From NCBI GenBank assembly GCA_965262665.1, contig CBDHFR010000003.1, positions 248,001 to 312,000 of the forward strand: a stretch of DNA of 64,000 nt, written 5' to 3'. Origin of the DNA: CBDBND01 sp965262665. Its GTDB lineage: Bacteria; Pseudomonadota; Alphaproteobacteria; Rhodospirillales; Rhodospirillaceae. The translations under genes and the position numbers were made by a program. A model generated the notes under the pieces. That model saw only the letters and a list, made by a program, of their open reading frames with translations. It was not told the origin of the DNA and made no database searches. This document shows, piece after piece, positions 38,548 through 47,466 of the stretch (positions are counted from its first letter, which is position 1; the number at the start of each line of letters is the position of its first letter).

Positions 38548-39240
38548 ATGACAGCTCGTATTTTGAAGAACATTATGACCGCGTGTATCGCGGCTATTGG
38601 GCTGGCGGCGTGTGCCAGTCCTAAATACGTTGTCTCGGATGTCACCCGTCATCACAGTATGCCGCGCGCTCCATCCGGTGAAACATTTGTCGTTGTTGCA
38701 TCGGAAGGCAATCAAGATGAGAGCCTCGCCTTCACCGCCTATGCCGGCATTCTCGAACAACACTTGTCCCGGCTTGGTCTGCGTCCCTTCGGCGGCGAAG
38801 CGTCCAATCCCGATCTGGTTGTTACCTTAAACTGGTCCATTGAAGGCCCCAGCCCCGACGTGAAATCTCGCGGCGACGGTTTCGGTTATAGCTTGGGCTA
38901 TGGCTACGGGTATCGGCGCAGTCATTTCGGATACGGTTTCGGTTATGATTCCGGGTACGGCAACCGTACAACGACACGGCAAATGTTTGTTCGCCGTGTT
39001 GAACTCGCCATTTACGAAGGCGCGTCCTACAACACAGAGAATCCGAAAAGGATATTTGAAGGAACGGCGGTGAGCACCGGCACCAACGGTCAGATCGATC
39101 CGGTGATGCCGTACATCGTCCAGGCCATTTTCGATCAATTCCCCGGAGCATCCGGAGAGACCCGGACGGTGCGGATCGAAGTGCCGCCGGATTCAGAACC
39201 GGTGATGACCAGCCAATACAGTTCGCGTTCCGCCCGCTAA
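38548..39240 (+). CDS. DUF4136 family lipoprotein
   Basis: The protein is about 230 aa from ATG 38548. A lipoprotein signal ends at the lipobox LAAC (Cys near residue 20). The body fits DUF4136 (FVVVASEGNQDESLAFTAY, NPDLVVTLNW). A Tyr/Gly-rich stretch (GYSLGYGYGYRR, GYGFGYDSGYG) at about 105-135 is striking and may form a flexible loop. The function is unknown; it should be attached to the envelope. The 205 bases upstream hold no gene. Confidence 0.85.
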   Translation: MTARILKNIMTACIAAIGLAACASPKYVVSDVTRHHSMPRAPSGETFVVVASEGNQDESLAFTAYAGILEQHLSRLGLRPFGGEASNPDLVVTLNWSIEGPSPDVKSRGDGFGYSLGYGYGYRRSHFGYGFGYDSGYGNRTTTRQMFVRRVELAIYEGASYNTENPKRIFEGTAVSTGTNGQIDPVMPYIVQAIFDQFPGASGETRTVRIEVPPDSEPVMTSQYSSRSAR

Positions 39241-39268
39241 TGCGCTTTAGGCGTTAATCCATTACAGG

Positions 39269-39289
39269 CGGCGGAGAGTTACTCCGCCG
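39269..39289. terminator. Bidirectional terminator hairpin
   Basis: CGGCGGAG and CTCCGCCG form a perfect 8-bp stem with a 5-base loop (AGTTA), followed by TTTCC on the plus strand. It lies between the convergent lipoprotein and nfeD genes and overlaps the last nfeD codons. Confidence 0.6.
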
Positions 39290-39728
39290 TTTCCACTTCT
39301 AGAACCGCGCCGTCCACCGCCGTCACCCGCACTTTTGTGCCGGCGCGTAGGTCAGGCCCTTTGGCCAGCCAAGAACTGTCACCCACGTGTAGACGGCCAC
39401 GGCCGTTTTCCAAGGCTGTATCCAAGGTGAAGGTCTTACCGATGTATTGATCGGCGCGCCGGTTGAGGGTCGGGTGCTCCGTCTCAACTTTACTCGGCCG
39501 CCACATTTTGCGCCCGACAATGATCGACGCCACACTTAACAGAGCAAAAATAACAAAGTTCATTTGCCAACTGAGATCGGGTATGAGCCAGGCAATGATC
39601 CCGGTGATGGCGGCGGCCAACGCCATCCACAGGAACACAATGCCCGGCGCTGCCAGTTCGAGGACGAACAACAGCAGCGCCAGAATCCACCAGGACCAAA
39701 AATCGAGGCTTTCTAGAAATGATTCCAT
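39279..39728 (-). CDS. NfeD-family membrane protein
   Basis: The protein is about 149 aa. Three membrane segments (WSWWILALLLFVLELAAPG, IVFLWMALAAAITGIIAWL, MNFVIFALLSVASIIVG) are followed by an OB-fold NfeD domain (YIGKTFTLDTALENGRGRL, AGTKVRVTAVDGAVLEV). NfeD proteins pair with SPFH proteins to organise membranes. The SPFH gene is 5 bases upstream, so the two form one unit. Confidence 0.92.
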   Translation of the reverse strand: MESFLESLDFWSWWILALLLFVLELAAPGIVFLWMALAAAITGIIAWLIPDLSWQMNFVIFALLSVASIIVGRKMWRPSKVETEHPTLNRRADQYIGKTFTLDTALENGRGRLHVGDSSWLAKGPDLRAGTKVRVTAVDGAVLEVETAE

Positions 39729-39733
39729 TGGAT

Positions 39734-40708
39734 TTAGGCTCCGCTATCCGGAATACGGCCGCTCCGTGACTCTGCAGTGGCTGCTTTTGAATCTTCTAGA
39801 GCCGTCTTGGCCAGTTCGGCAATACCGCCGATGGCGCCGATGACACCGGAGGCCTCGAGCGGCATCAAAACGAGCTTCTCGTTGGGGGAGGCTGCGAAAG
39901 CCCCAATTGTTTCGACATACTTTTGCGCAACGAAGTAGTTGATCGCTTGAATGTCTCCTTGGGCGATGGCTTCGGAGACCATGGTGGTGGCCTTGGCTTC
40001 CGCCTCCGCCAAACGCTCGCGAGCCTCGGCATCCCGGAACGACGCTTCACGTTCCCCTTCAGCCTTTAAGATTTGCGACTGTTTGTCACCTTCTGCGCGT
40101 AGGATCGCGGATTGGCGGTCGCCCTCCGCTTCGAGAATATCGGCACGCTTGATACGCTCCGCTTTCATTTGCCGGCCCATGGCTTCAACCAGATCCCGCG
40201 GTGGCGAAATGTCCTTGATCTCAATGCGGGTCACTTTGACGCCCCACGGGTTGGTGGCTTCGTCGACCACGGTGAGCAGGCGTGCGTTGATTGAATCGCG
40301 CTGGGACAACAGTTCATCCAAATCCATACTGCCCATCACGGTTCTGATGTTGGTCATGGTGAGGTTGAGGATGGCCAGCTGCAGGCCGCGCACTTCGTAA
40401 GCGGCTTTGCCCGCATCCAGCACCTGGAAGAAGACCACGCCGTCAACCGTAATCATGGCGTTATCTTTGGTGATGACTTCCTGGGACGGTACATCCAACA
40501 CCTGCTCCATCATGTTCATTTTCGAACCGATGGCTTCGATGAACGGTGTGATCAGATGCAGTCCGGGAGAAAAGGTTCGGGTGAATTGCCCGAACCGCTC
40601 GATAGTGTAGTTCCAGCCCTGGGGCACAACGATCGCCGCTTTGAATACGACGATGATCCCGAGCACAACGAAAATGATCGCGAACGTAGACGGGCTGAAT
40701 ATATCCAT
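39734..40708 (-). CDS. SPFH/band-7 membrane protein (stomatin/QmcA type)
   Basis: The protein is about 324 aa from ATG 40708. An N-terminal membrane helix (FAIIFVVLGIIVVFKAAI) precedes the SPFH domain (VVPQGWNYTIERFGQF, TKDNAMITVDGVVFFQVLD, GVKVTRIEIKDISPP) and a long Ala/Glu-rich coiled coil that drives oligomer formation. It works with NfeD in membrane domains. Its start is chosen at MDIFSPS because the upstream extension is hydrophilic and unlike the family. Confidence 0.93.
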   Translation of the reverse strand: MDIFSPSTFAIIFVVLGIIVVFKAAIVVPQGWNYTIERFGQFTRTFSPGLHLITPFIEAIGSKMNMMEQVLDVPSQEVITKDNAMITVDGVVFFQVLDAGKAAYEVRGLQLAILNLTMTNIRTVMGSMDLDELLSQRDSINARLLTVVDEATNPWGVKVTRIEIKDISPPRDLVEAMGRQMKAERIKRADILEAEGDRQSAILRAEGDKQSQILKAEGEREASFRDAEARERLAEAEAKATTMVSEAIAQGDIQAINYFVAQKYVETIGAFAASPNEKLVLMPLEASGVIGAIGGIAELAKTALEDSKAATAESRSGRIPDSGA

Positions 40709-40886
40709 GGGTGATTTCTCCCTAATGCGCCCTTGTGTGACGGTTTCCCTCATATCCGGCCGTGTAAAGGTGTTCAGCCGGAGTTTTTCTTTATCTCTTT
40801 GATATGGGGCCGGTCCTATGCAGTGTCAAGTTAAGGTAATTCCTTTTCTCACCATACAATCTTAAATTGAGTCCATTTTAGAGGGT

Positions 40887-42097
40887 CTATGACTGTGCCC
40901 GATGACTGCTGAGATCGGTGACCTGAGCGCCACTGTCTTTTGGCGCATCGCTTTCACTGTCGGGCGTCCCATCCTGAAGCTCGACCTGGCGAATGCGTGA
41001 TCCGTGCTGGACAATTTTTCGCGTCGATTTTTGAATGTCTTCAATATCTTTACCCGTCTGCTCGAAGTGCCGGGACAGACTGCCAACCCGTTTGTCGAGG
41101 CGCGCCACATCATCCATCAATGCGCCAACTTCTTTTTGGATGAGGCCAGCTTGTTCGCGCATCTTGGTGTCACGGATGAGGGCGCGCACGGAATGCAGGA
41201 TCGCCCAGAGTGAGGATGGTGATGCCACCACGATTTTGCGCCGGTATCCTTCCTGAATGATGTTGGGGAAATTGGTGTGCAGTTCCATGTAAATGGATTC
41301 GGCCGGGACAAACATCAGCGCCCACTCTGACGTCTCGCCGGGAATAATGTATTTTTCGGCAATATCCTGAACGTGCTTGATGATGTCACGGGTAAACGCC
41401 TGGCCTGCGGTCTTTCTGTCATCTTCCGTCTGTGCCTCCATCAACCGCACAAACCCTTCGTGGGGATATTTGGAGTCCACGCCGATGGCGCCATGGGAAC
41501 CGGGTAAGGTGATCATGCAGTCGACCCGTTTGTTATTCGATAAAGTTGCTTCAAATTTAAAGTAGTCCGCTGGCAGCATGTCCCGGACAATGTCTTCCAT
41601 CTGCACTTGGCCGAAGGCACCGCGGGCCTGTTTGTTAGAGAGGATGTCCTGCAGGCCGACGATATCCGTCGACAGATCGGCAATGTTTTCTGGGCCGCGT
41701 CGATGACGGCCAGCCGCTTTTGTAGATCGGTCAAAGACTCAGATGTCTTCTCGGTGGTTTTCTGTAAGTTTTCCCCGACCCGGTGGGTGACGTCGGCCAA
41801 CCGCTCTTCCAAGGCTTTACGGATTTCCCGTTCCTGAGACTGCAACTGGTCGGACATCTGCGCGCGCACCGTTTCCTGCACCTTGGTCATGTTCTCGATC
41901 TGCCCGCGCAGCTTGGTTTGGTCTTCCTTCATGGAAGACAGGGACTCAACAAGAAAGGCCAAATGACTCTGTTGTCCGTCGCTGGCTTTACTCTGGTTGC
42001 GCAAAACCACAACGGCTAGCACAACCCCAAGCCCGATGACGGCTACACCGAGCCCGGCTTCAACCCCGGTCAGCCCCAATTGTGTTAGAATTTCCAT
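40887..42097 (-). pseudogene. rmuC: RmuC DNA recombination protein, frameshifted
   Basis: An N-terminal frame (from ATG 42097: membrane anchor VAVIGLGVVLAVVVLRN and a coiled coil) and a C-terminal frame (to 40887: GQVQMEDIVRDMLP, MITLPGSHGAIGVDSKYP, WALMFVPAES) are halves of one protein. Adding one A to the AAAA run (plus-strand TTTT near 41686-41689) restores AAQKNIADLSTDIVGLQDIL across the joint, giving 403 codons. RmuC limits sequence inversions and has a PD-(D/E)XK-like core. The lesion is one base in a homopolymer, so a sequencing error is quite possible and the gene may be intact in the cell. Confidence 0.85.
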
Positions 42098-42180
42098 AGG
42101 CTTACGCCTTGCCATACCGGTGCCATGACCCCACAGTAGCTTAGGCGCCCGCGAGACACCACGACCGAGCGAGTTTCCCA

Positions 42181-43599
42181 ATGTTCCTGCCCTCTTTTTC
42201 TTTGCCCGTCTTTTTTTCCGCTGTGCTTGTTCTGGCGGCAGGCTCGACTACCGCTACCGAAGTTCAAGTTTTGCCAGACGCCAGAACCGATCTTTCCGTT
42301 ACGGTTTACAACGGTGATCTGGCCCTGGTTCGGGACAGTCGGACAGCGACGCTTTCTTCTGGCGATGTCGACCTCGCCTATGCCGGTGTCAGCACCCGCC
42401 TTCAACCTGAAACCGCTTTACTGCGTTCCCTCGACAATGCGTTTGCGGTCAAGGAACAGGTGTTTGATTTCGGTGTGGTCGATCGTCAGGCGCTGCTCAA
42501 TGCCTCCGTCGGTGAAACGGTCGGTGTCATCACCGTTAATCCCAGAAACGGCGACGAAAACGAACGGCGAGCAAAAGTCATAGCCGTTGCCAATGGCGTG
42601 GTGCTTGAGATGGACGGGCGCGTTATGACCGATCCTCCCGGCCGTTTGGTCTTCGATGAACTGCCGTCCGGCCTTCGCGCTCAACCCACGTTGCTCGCGG
42701 TTATCGACGTGCCGACCGCGGGGGATGTAACGGCTGACCTCAGTTACCTCACCAGCGGTTTGACGTGGCGGGCCGATTATGTGGCGGAGTTGAGCCGCGA
42801 CGGCACCACTTTGGATTTATCGGCGTGGGCAACCATTTCCAATGTTACGGGAACGGATTTTCCCAACGCGACACTGAAACTCGTCGCCGGTGACATCAAC
42901 CGCGCGGCACCCGCTCCACAGAGGATGATGGCCATGGAAATGGCAGCCCGTACAGCTGTCATGGCAGACAACGTCGGGCAGCAAAGCTTGGCCGCGTTTC
43001 ACCTATATACCATTGATCGGCCGGTCACTCTTGCCGACCAGCAAACAAAACAACTGGCGTTGCTTTCAGCCGGTCGTGTAACCGTTCGCACAGACTTGGT
43101 TAGTCAAAGCGACGGCATTGCCTTGCGCAGTCCGTTGAATAGTCAATTGAGAACGACACAGGTCACACGGGCGCTGGTATTTGAAAACACCGAGGCGGAA
43201 GGCTTGGGCACGCCGCTGCCATCCGGAACAGTGCGCGTGTACGGACAGGACACCGAAGGGTCGCTCCAATTGTTGGGTGAAGACGGGCTGGCGCATACGC
43301 CCGTTGGCCAGGACGTCCGCTTCACCCTGGGCCGTGACTTCGATCTCACGGTGGAGCGTGAGCAAACGGATTTCTTGCGGGCGTCGGACCGCATAACCAT
43401 CACCGCCCACAGGCTCACAGTCAGCAATGCCAAGGACGAGGACGTCACCGTTCGCTTGGTCGAATCCATGCAAGGAGATTGGGAAATCATCGATCAAAGC
43501 GTGGCGCACACCCGGTCTCAGGGTAACGCCGAGTGGCTAATTGATGTTCCGGCCAGCGGCGAAGTGACTGTTAGCTATCGCGCCCGCGTCCGGTTTTAG
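42181..43599 (+). CDS. DUF4139 domain-containing exported protein
   Basis: The protein is about 472 aa with a signal peptide (LPVFFSAVLVLAAGSTTATE). The body is a DUF4139 beta-rich protein: VTVYNGDLALVRDSRTATL at the start, TSGLTWRADYVAELS in the centre and VTVRLVESMQGDWEII near the end. Function unknown; it should lie in the periplasm. It is divergent from rmuC. Confidence 0.85.
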   Translation: MFLPSFSLPVFFSAVLVLAAGSTTATEVQVLPDARTDLSVTVYNGDLALVRDSRTATLSSGDVDLAYAGVSTRLQPETALLRSLDNAFAVKEQVFDFGVVDRQALLNASVGETVGVITVNPRNGDENERRAKVIAVANGVVLEMDGRVMTDPPGRLVFDELPSGLRAQPTLLAVIDVPTAGDVTADLSYLTSGLTWRADYVAELSRDGTTLDLSAWATISNVTGTDFPNATLKLVAGDINRAAPAPQRMMAMEMAARTAVMADNVGQQSLAAFHLYTIDRPVTLADQQTKQLALLSAGRVTVRTDLVSQSDGIALRSPLNSQLRTTQVTRALVFENTEAEGLGTPLPSGTVRVYGQDTEGSLQLLGEDGLAHTPVGQDVRFTLGRDFDLTVEREQTDFLRASDRITITAHRLTVSNAKDEDVTVRLVESMQGDWEIIDQSVAHTRSQGNAEWLIDVPASGEVTVSYRARVRF

Positions 43600-43638
43600 G
43601 GCACATTGTTCCGCTATGTTTGAGGACTGCAAAGGGAG

Positions 43639-44025
43639 GTGGGCATCCTAACAGTCGCCGCACCTGCATTGGTCTTTCTCGGTCTCACTCAAATCTATGC
43701 CACCGAGCGATGGCAAACATACTACCGCTGGCTGTCCGACATGGGCACGGCGGGCGTGCGGTTTAACGGCCTCGTCAGTCTTGCCATCGGCAGCCCCATT
43801 GTCATTCTTCACAACGTGTGGTCCGGTCCGCCCATTCTGCTGACGTTGCTTGGCTGGTTGCTCTTGTCTGAAAGTGCGCTGTGTTTGTTCATTCCCGGTG
43901 CTGGTTTGGCGGGTCTTGCCGATGTGGATGACGTAACGCGCGGCCGGATTATCCGAGGCACCGGCGCTGCTTTGATTATTGTCGGTGGTGTGCTTGTTAT
44001 TTACCTCATGGCGGCGACAGCTTGA
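43639..44025 (+). CDS. Small membrane protein, unknown
   Basis: The protein is about 128 aa with four hydrophobic segments (VAAPALVFLGLTQIYA, NGLVSLAIGSPIVILHNVW, PPILLTLLGWLLLSESAL, GTGAALIIVGGVLVIYLMA). The only usual start codon, GTG 43639, stands directly on the Shine-Dalgarno AGGGAGG, so the true start may be slightly downstream. I do not recognise the family. Confidence 0.6.
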   Translation: MGILTVAAPALVFLGLTQIYATERWQTYYRWLSDMGTAGVRFNGLVSLAIGSPIVILHNVWSGPPILLTLLGWLLLSESALCLFIPGAGLAGLADVDDVTRGRIIRGTGAALIIVGGVLVIYLMAATA

Positions 44026-44084
44026 CCCTTGTCTCCGGGCCGCCTATGTCACCTCATTCTTCTGCGGCTTGAAATTCACCCAGC

Positions 44085-44609
44085 ATGGCCAAACGCGACA
44101 TCATCATTGCTCCCGACCCCAGACTGAAGAAGGTCTGTTCGGCTGTGGACAGCGTCGATGACGAGCTGGCCACGCTAATGAGCGACATGCTGGAAACCAT
44201 GTATGCTGCACCCGGCCTCGGCTTGGCGGCACCACAGGTTGGGATTGCCAAACGCATCGTCGTGGTCGATGCCACTCGCGGCGAGGGACCACCACAGCCC
44301 TATAAAATCGCCAATCCGGAAATCATCTGGTCGTCGGAAGAAACCAAGGAAAACGAGGAAGGTTGCCTGTCTCTGCCCACCTACTATGAAAACGTCACCC
44401 GGCCCGACCGAATCAAAGTGCGCTATCTCGATGAAACCGACACCGAACAGGAGTTGGAGGCAGACGGGTTATTGTCCGTGGCGATCCAGCACGAAACGGA
44501 TCACTTGGAAGGCGTATTGTTTGTCGATCACATCTCCAGTCTCAAACGCAACATGATCCTGAGAAAGCTCAAGAAAATGAAAAAGCAAATGGCAGCGGAG
44601 ACCGAGTGA
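44085..44609 (+). CDS. def: Peptide deformylase
   Basis: The protein is about 174 aa. It removes the formyl group from nascent proteins with Fe or Zn at the site. All three motifs are present: GLGLAAPQVG, EGCLSLP with the Cys ligand, and QHETDHLEG with both His ligands and the catalytic Glu. fmt follows after 3 bases, so the formylation and deformylation genes are coupled. Confidence 0.97.
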   Translation: MAKRDIIIAPDPRLKKVCSAVDSVDDELATLMSDMLETMYAAPGLGLAAPQVGIAKRIVVVDATRGEGPPQPYKIANPEIIWSSEETKENEEGCLSLPTYYENVTRPDRIKVRYLDETDTEQELEADGLLSVAIQHETDHLEGVLFVDHISSLKRNMILRKLKKMKKQMAAETE

Positions 44610-44612
44610 GCC

Positions 44613-45539
44613 ATGAGGCTGGTCTTCATGGGCACTCCCGACTTTGCCGTCCCCATCCTAAAAGTGCTTTGCGACAATCATTCGGTTGTTGCGGTTTATA
44701 CCCAACCGCCCCGCGCTGCCGGCCGCGGACAGCAAGAACGGCCCAGCCCTGTACATCAGTTGGCTGAACAAAACGGCATTCCCGTCTTCACGCTCTCAAG
44801 CCTCAAACAAGCGGATGTTCAGAGCGCTTTCGCGGACCATGAGGCTGATGCGGCGGTGGTCGCGGCTTACGGATTAATTTTGCCCCAGGCCATTCTCGGT
44901 GCGCCGCGATTGGGCTGTATTAACGTTCATGCCTCTTTGCTGCCCCGCTGGCGGGGGGCGGCGCCCATCCAACGGGCGATCATGGCGGGGGACAAGGAAA
45001 CCGGTATTACCATCATGGACATGGAGGCCGACTTGGATACGGGGGCTATGTACAAACAAGAGTCCGTACCCATCGATGAGTCCACAACGGCCAGTTCGCT
45101 CCACGATGTTCTCGCTATACTGGGCGCGAAATTGATCATTGATGTGCTTGCTCAACTCGAACAGCAGCCCTTTGAACCCACACCCCAACCGGACAAGGGT
45201 GTGACCTATGCCGAAAAAATCGACAAGGTTGAAGCTAAAATCGATTTTGACCGGTCGGCCCAACTGGTGCTCCGGCATATCCATGGTTTGTCGCCGTACC
45301 CTGGCGCATTCACCGATGTTGCCGGGGAGCGCATAAAGCTTCTTACCGTCGAACAGCACAAAATTGCCGAGATTGACTCACAGGTATCGCCGGGCACCAT
45401 TGTCGACGACGTGTTCACCATTGCCTGCGCAGACGGTGCTATCCGTCCCAGGACTGTGCAGCGGGCGGGCAAAGGGCCGATGGCGACGAAGGATTTTCTC
45501 AGAGGATTCAAGTTGCGTCCGGGGACCCGTCTTGGCTAG
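44613..45539 (+). CDS. fmt: Methionyl-tRNA formyltransferase
   Basis: The protein is about 308 aa. It formylates initiator Met-tRNA with 10-formyl-tetrahydrofolate. MRLVFMGTPDFAVPIL opens the protein; the catalytic Asn-His-Asp set lies in CINVHASLLPRWRGAAPIQR and MDMEADLDTGAM. The C-terminal OB-like tRNA-binding domain is complete. Confidence 0.97.
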   Translation: MRLVFMGTPDFAVPILKVLCDNHSVVAVYTQPPRAAGRGQQERPSPVHQLAEQNGIPVFTLSSLKQADVQSAFADHEADAAVVAAYGLILPQAILGAPRLGCINVHASLLPRWRGAAPIQRAIMAGDKETGITIMDMEADLDTGAMYKQESVPIDESTTASSLHDVLAILGAKLIIDVLAQLEQQPFEPTPQPDKGVTYAEKIDKVEAKIDFDRSAQLVLRHIHGLSPYPGAFTDVAGERIKLLTVEQHKIAEIDSQVSPGTIVDDVFTIACADGAIRPRTVQRAGKGPMATKDFLRGFKLRPGTRLG

Positions 45540-45594
45540 ATAGGCGGCTTCCACCTTTAAGCGTCATTCTTTGTTTTGGACAAAAGGGCAAGTC

Positions 45595-46155
45595 ATGTTC
45601 GGACGCCGCCGTAAAGCCATCGCCCGCGGAACGGATGTCTATCTGTTTCTGCCCAACAAAGATGCCGAGTCAGAATTTCTGAAAATGACAGCGGCGAGTA
45701 TGGATTATCATCGGCCGTGGGTGTTTCCAGCCATCGATATGCGGCGCTTTAAACTGTATCTGGAGCGCATCTCCAATGACCGCACATATGGCTACTTTGT
45801 CGGGCGCAATGAAGACGACCGCCTCGTCGGCGTGGTCAATATCAACGACGTGATCATGGGTGGCTTCCGCACCGGCTCCCTAAGCTACTACGTCGACATG
45901 GAATTGGCCGGCAAAGGGTATATGACCGAAGCGCTGGCGCTGGTCTTGGATCAAACATTTACAACTCTGGATCTCAATCGCCTTGAAGCCAACATTCAAC
46001 CGGCCAATGCGGCATCCATTGCTTTGGTCCGCAAACTCGGATTCCGCAAAGAGGGTTTCTCACCCAAGTTCCTCCAAATCGATGGTATTTGGCGCGACCA
46101 TGAACGCTGGGCCATTCTCGGTGAGGAATGGCGGACCGCTTCCGGAGCACGCTAA
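45595..46155 (+). CDS. GNAT-family N-acetyltransferase (RimJ type)
   Basis: The protein is about 186 aa from ATG 45595. The acetyl-CoA site is weakly visible in GKGYMTEALALVLDQTF, followed by LDLNRLEANIQPANAASIAL and VRKLGFRKEGFSPKFLQIDG, a pattern of the RimJ/RimL group that acetylates N-termini of ribosomal or other proteins. The substrate is unknown. truA starts 5 bases after the stop. Confidence 0.88.
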   Translation: MFGRRRKAIARGTDVYLFLPNKDAESEFLKMTAASMDYHRPWVFPAIDMRRFKLYLERISNDRTYGYFVGRNEDDRLVGVVNINDVIMGGFRTGSLSYYVDMELAGKGYMTEALALVLDQTFTTLDLNRLEANIQPANAASIALVRKLGFRKEGFSPKFLQIDGIWRDHERWAILGEEWRTASGAR

Positions 46156-46159
46156 GGCC

Positions 46160-46903
46160 ATGCCCCGTTTCAAACTCACCATCGAATACGACGGCACGGG
46201 TTTTGTCGGTTGGCAGCGCCAGGACAATGGTCCGTCCGTGCAACAAGCTTTGGAAAACGCGGCTAAAGCCTATTGCCAGACTGAAATCACCGTACACGGC
46301 GCTGGGCGGACTGACGCCGGCGTGCATGCGCGGGCACAAGTGGCCCATGCCGATCTGCCCCGCTCAGATGCCGGATCAAAGGTGTGCGATGCGCTCAACG
46401 CCCATCTACGCCCACTGCCCATTGCTGTTCTGAAAGCGGAACAGGTGCCAGACGATTTTCACGCCCGGTTCACTGCCGTGGAGCGGCAATACCTTTATCG
46501 TATCGTCACTCGTCGGGCACCGCTTGCTTTGGATGTCAATCACGCCTGGTGGTTGCCCAAGGTTCTCGACGCGGAAGCCATGCATGCGGCGGCCCAAACT
46601 TTGATCGGTAAGCGCGACTTCACAACTTTCAGTGCGACGGAATGCCAGGCCAAATCTCCAATAAAGACCTTGGATCAGCTCGATGTGGCACGGAACGGCG
46701 ACGACATAGAAGTGATTGCCCGGGCATGGTCGTTTCTGCATCACCAGGTCCGCAACATGGTGGGAACCTTGACGCTGGTGGGAGAAGGGAAGTGGTTACC
46801 GTCCAATGTATCTGATGCGTTGGAAGCACTTGATCGCAGCGCTGGCGGTCCGACCGCTCCCGCTTGCGGTCTTTTTCTCACGGCCGTGCGGTATCCCGCC
46901 TAA
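46160..46903 (+). CDS. truA: tRNA pseudouridine synthase A
   Basis: The protein is about 247 aa. It makes pseudouridine at positions 38-40 of the anticodon arm. The catalytic Asp lies in GAGRTDAGVHA near residue 54; LTIEYDGTGFVGWQRQ at the start and FLHHQVRNMVGTL near 200 are typical. The last 4 bases overlap the convergent membrane-protein gene. Confidence 0.96.
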   Translation: MPRFKLTIEYDGTGFVGWQRQDNGPSVQQALENAAKAYCQTEITVHGAGRTDAGVHARAQVAHADLPRSDAGSKVCDALNAHLRPLPIAVLKAEQVPDDFHARFTAVERQYLYRIVTRRAPLALDVNHAWWLPKVLDAEAMHAAAQTLIGKRDFTTFSATECQAKSPIKTLDQLDVARNGDDIEVIARAWSFLHHQVRNMVGTLTLVGEGKWLPSNVSDALEALDRSAGGPTAPACGLFLTAVRYPA

Positions 46904-47466
46904 AGCATGGCGAATGTGATCTGGCCGACCATTAGGGTTAGCAGGATATCGATCAAAACGATGCCGATGGCGGTACCGACGGCGATCTCCATTCCCAAAC
47001 GAGCAATGAAAGCGGCATAAAAAGTATAAGCGATAAACGACATGGTGCCGACAAAGTCGGCAACGGATACGGGCAACAAACCAAAGCCCGATAAGATGAT
47101 CCACGGCATGATGATGAGACCAATGCCCATCCGGAACCAGTTGTAAGCCACCGCATATCGGAAAAACATGTCTTCGCGGTCCAGCAACCGTGTCACGTAA
47201 TAAATGGTCAGCGGGTACAGCAACCAAAGAATGACATACTCCAACCCCTCGACAATCGTCATCCGCAATGCGTGGGGTGGTTCCTCCAGGCCCGTATAAA
47301 CCGTGATCTGATACAGAGCCTGAAAGGGCGCCAGGATAAAAGCAGCCGTAAAGGATCGCCAAAATCCGTCTTCGGTCGCATTGAAGAACGAGAGGGCTTT
47401 GTCATCACAACGAAAGATTTGCCAGACCCCATACAGGGCACCGGCCGCTTCCCGTGCACCGATCAT
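46900..47466 (-). CDS. Conserved membrane protein of unknown function
   Basis: The protein is about 188 aa with about five hydrophobic segments (SFTAAFILAPFQALYQI, VEGLEYVILWLLYPLTIYYV, NWFRMGIGLIIMPWIIL, MEIAVGTAIGIVLIDILLTL). Its ATG overlaps the dapE stop codon (ATGA), so it is the third gene of the dapD-dapE operon. I do not recognise the family beyond a YIP1-like look. Confidence 0.75.
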   Translation of the reverse strand: MIGAREAAGALYGVWQIFRCDDKALSFFNATEDGFWRSFTAAFILAPFQALYQITVYTGLEEPPHALRMTIVEGLEYVILWLLYPLTIYYVTRLLDREDMFFRYAVAYNWFRMGIGLIIMPWIILSGFGLLPVSVADFVGTMSFIAYTFYAAFIARLGMEIAVGTAIGIVLIDILLTLMVGQITFAML

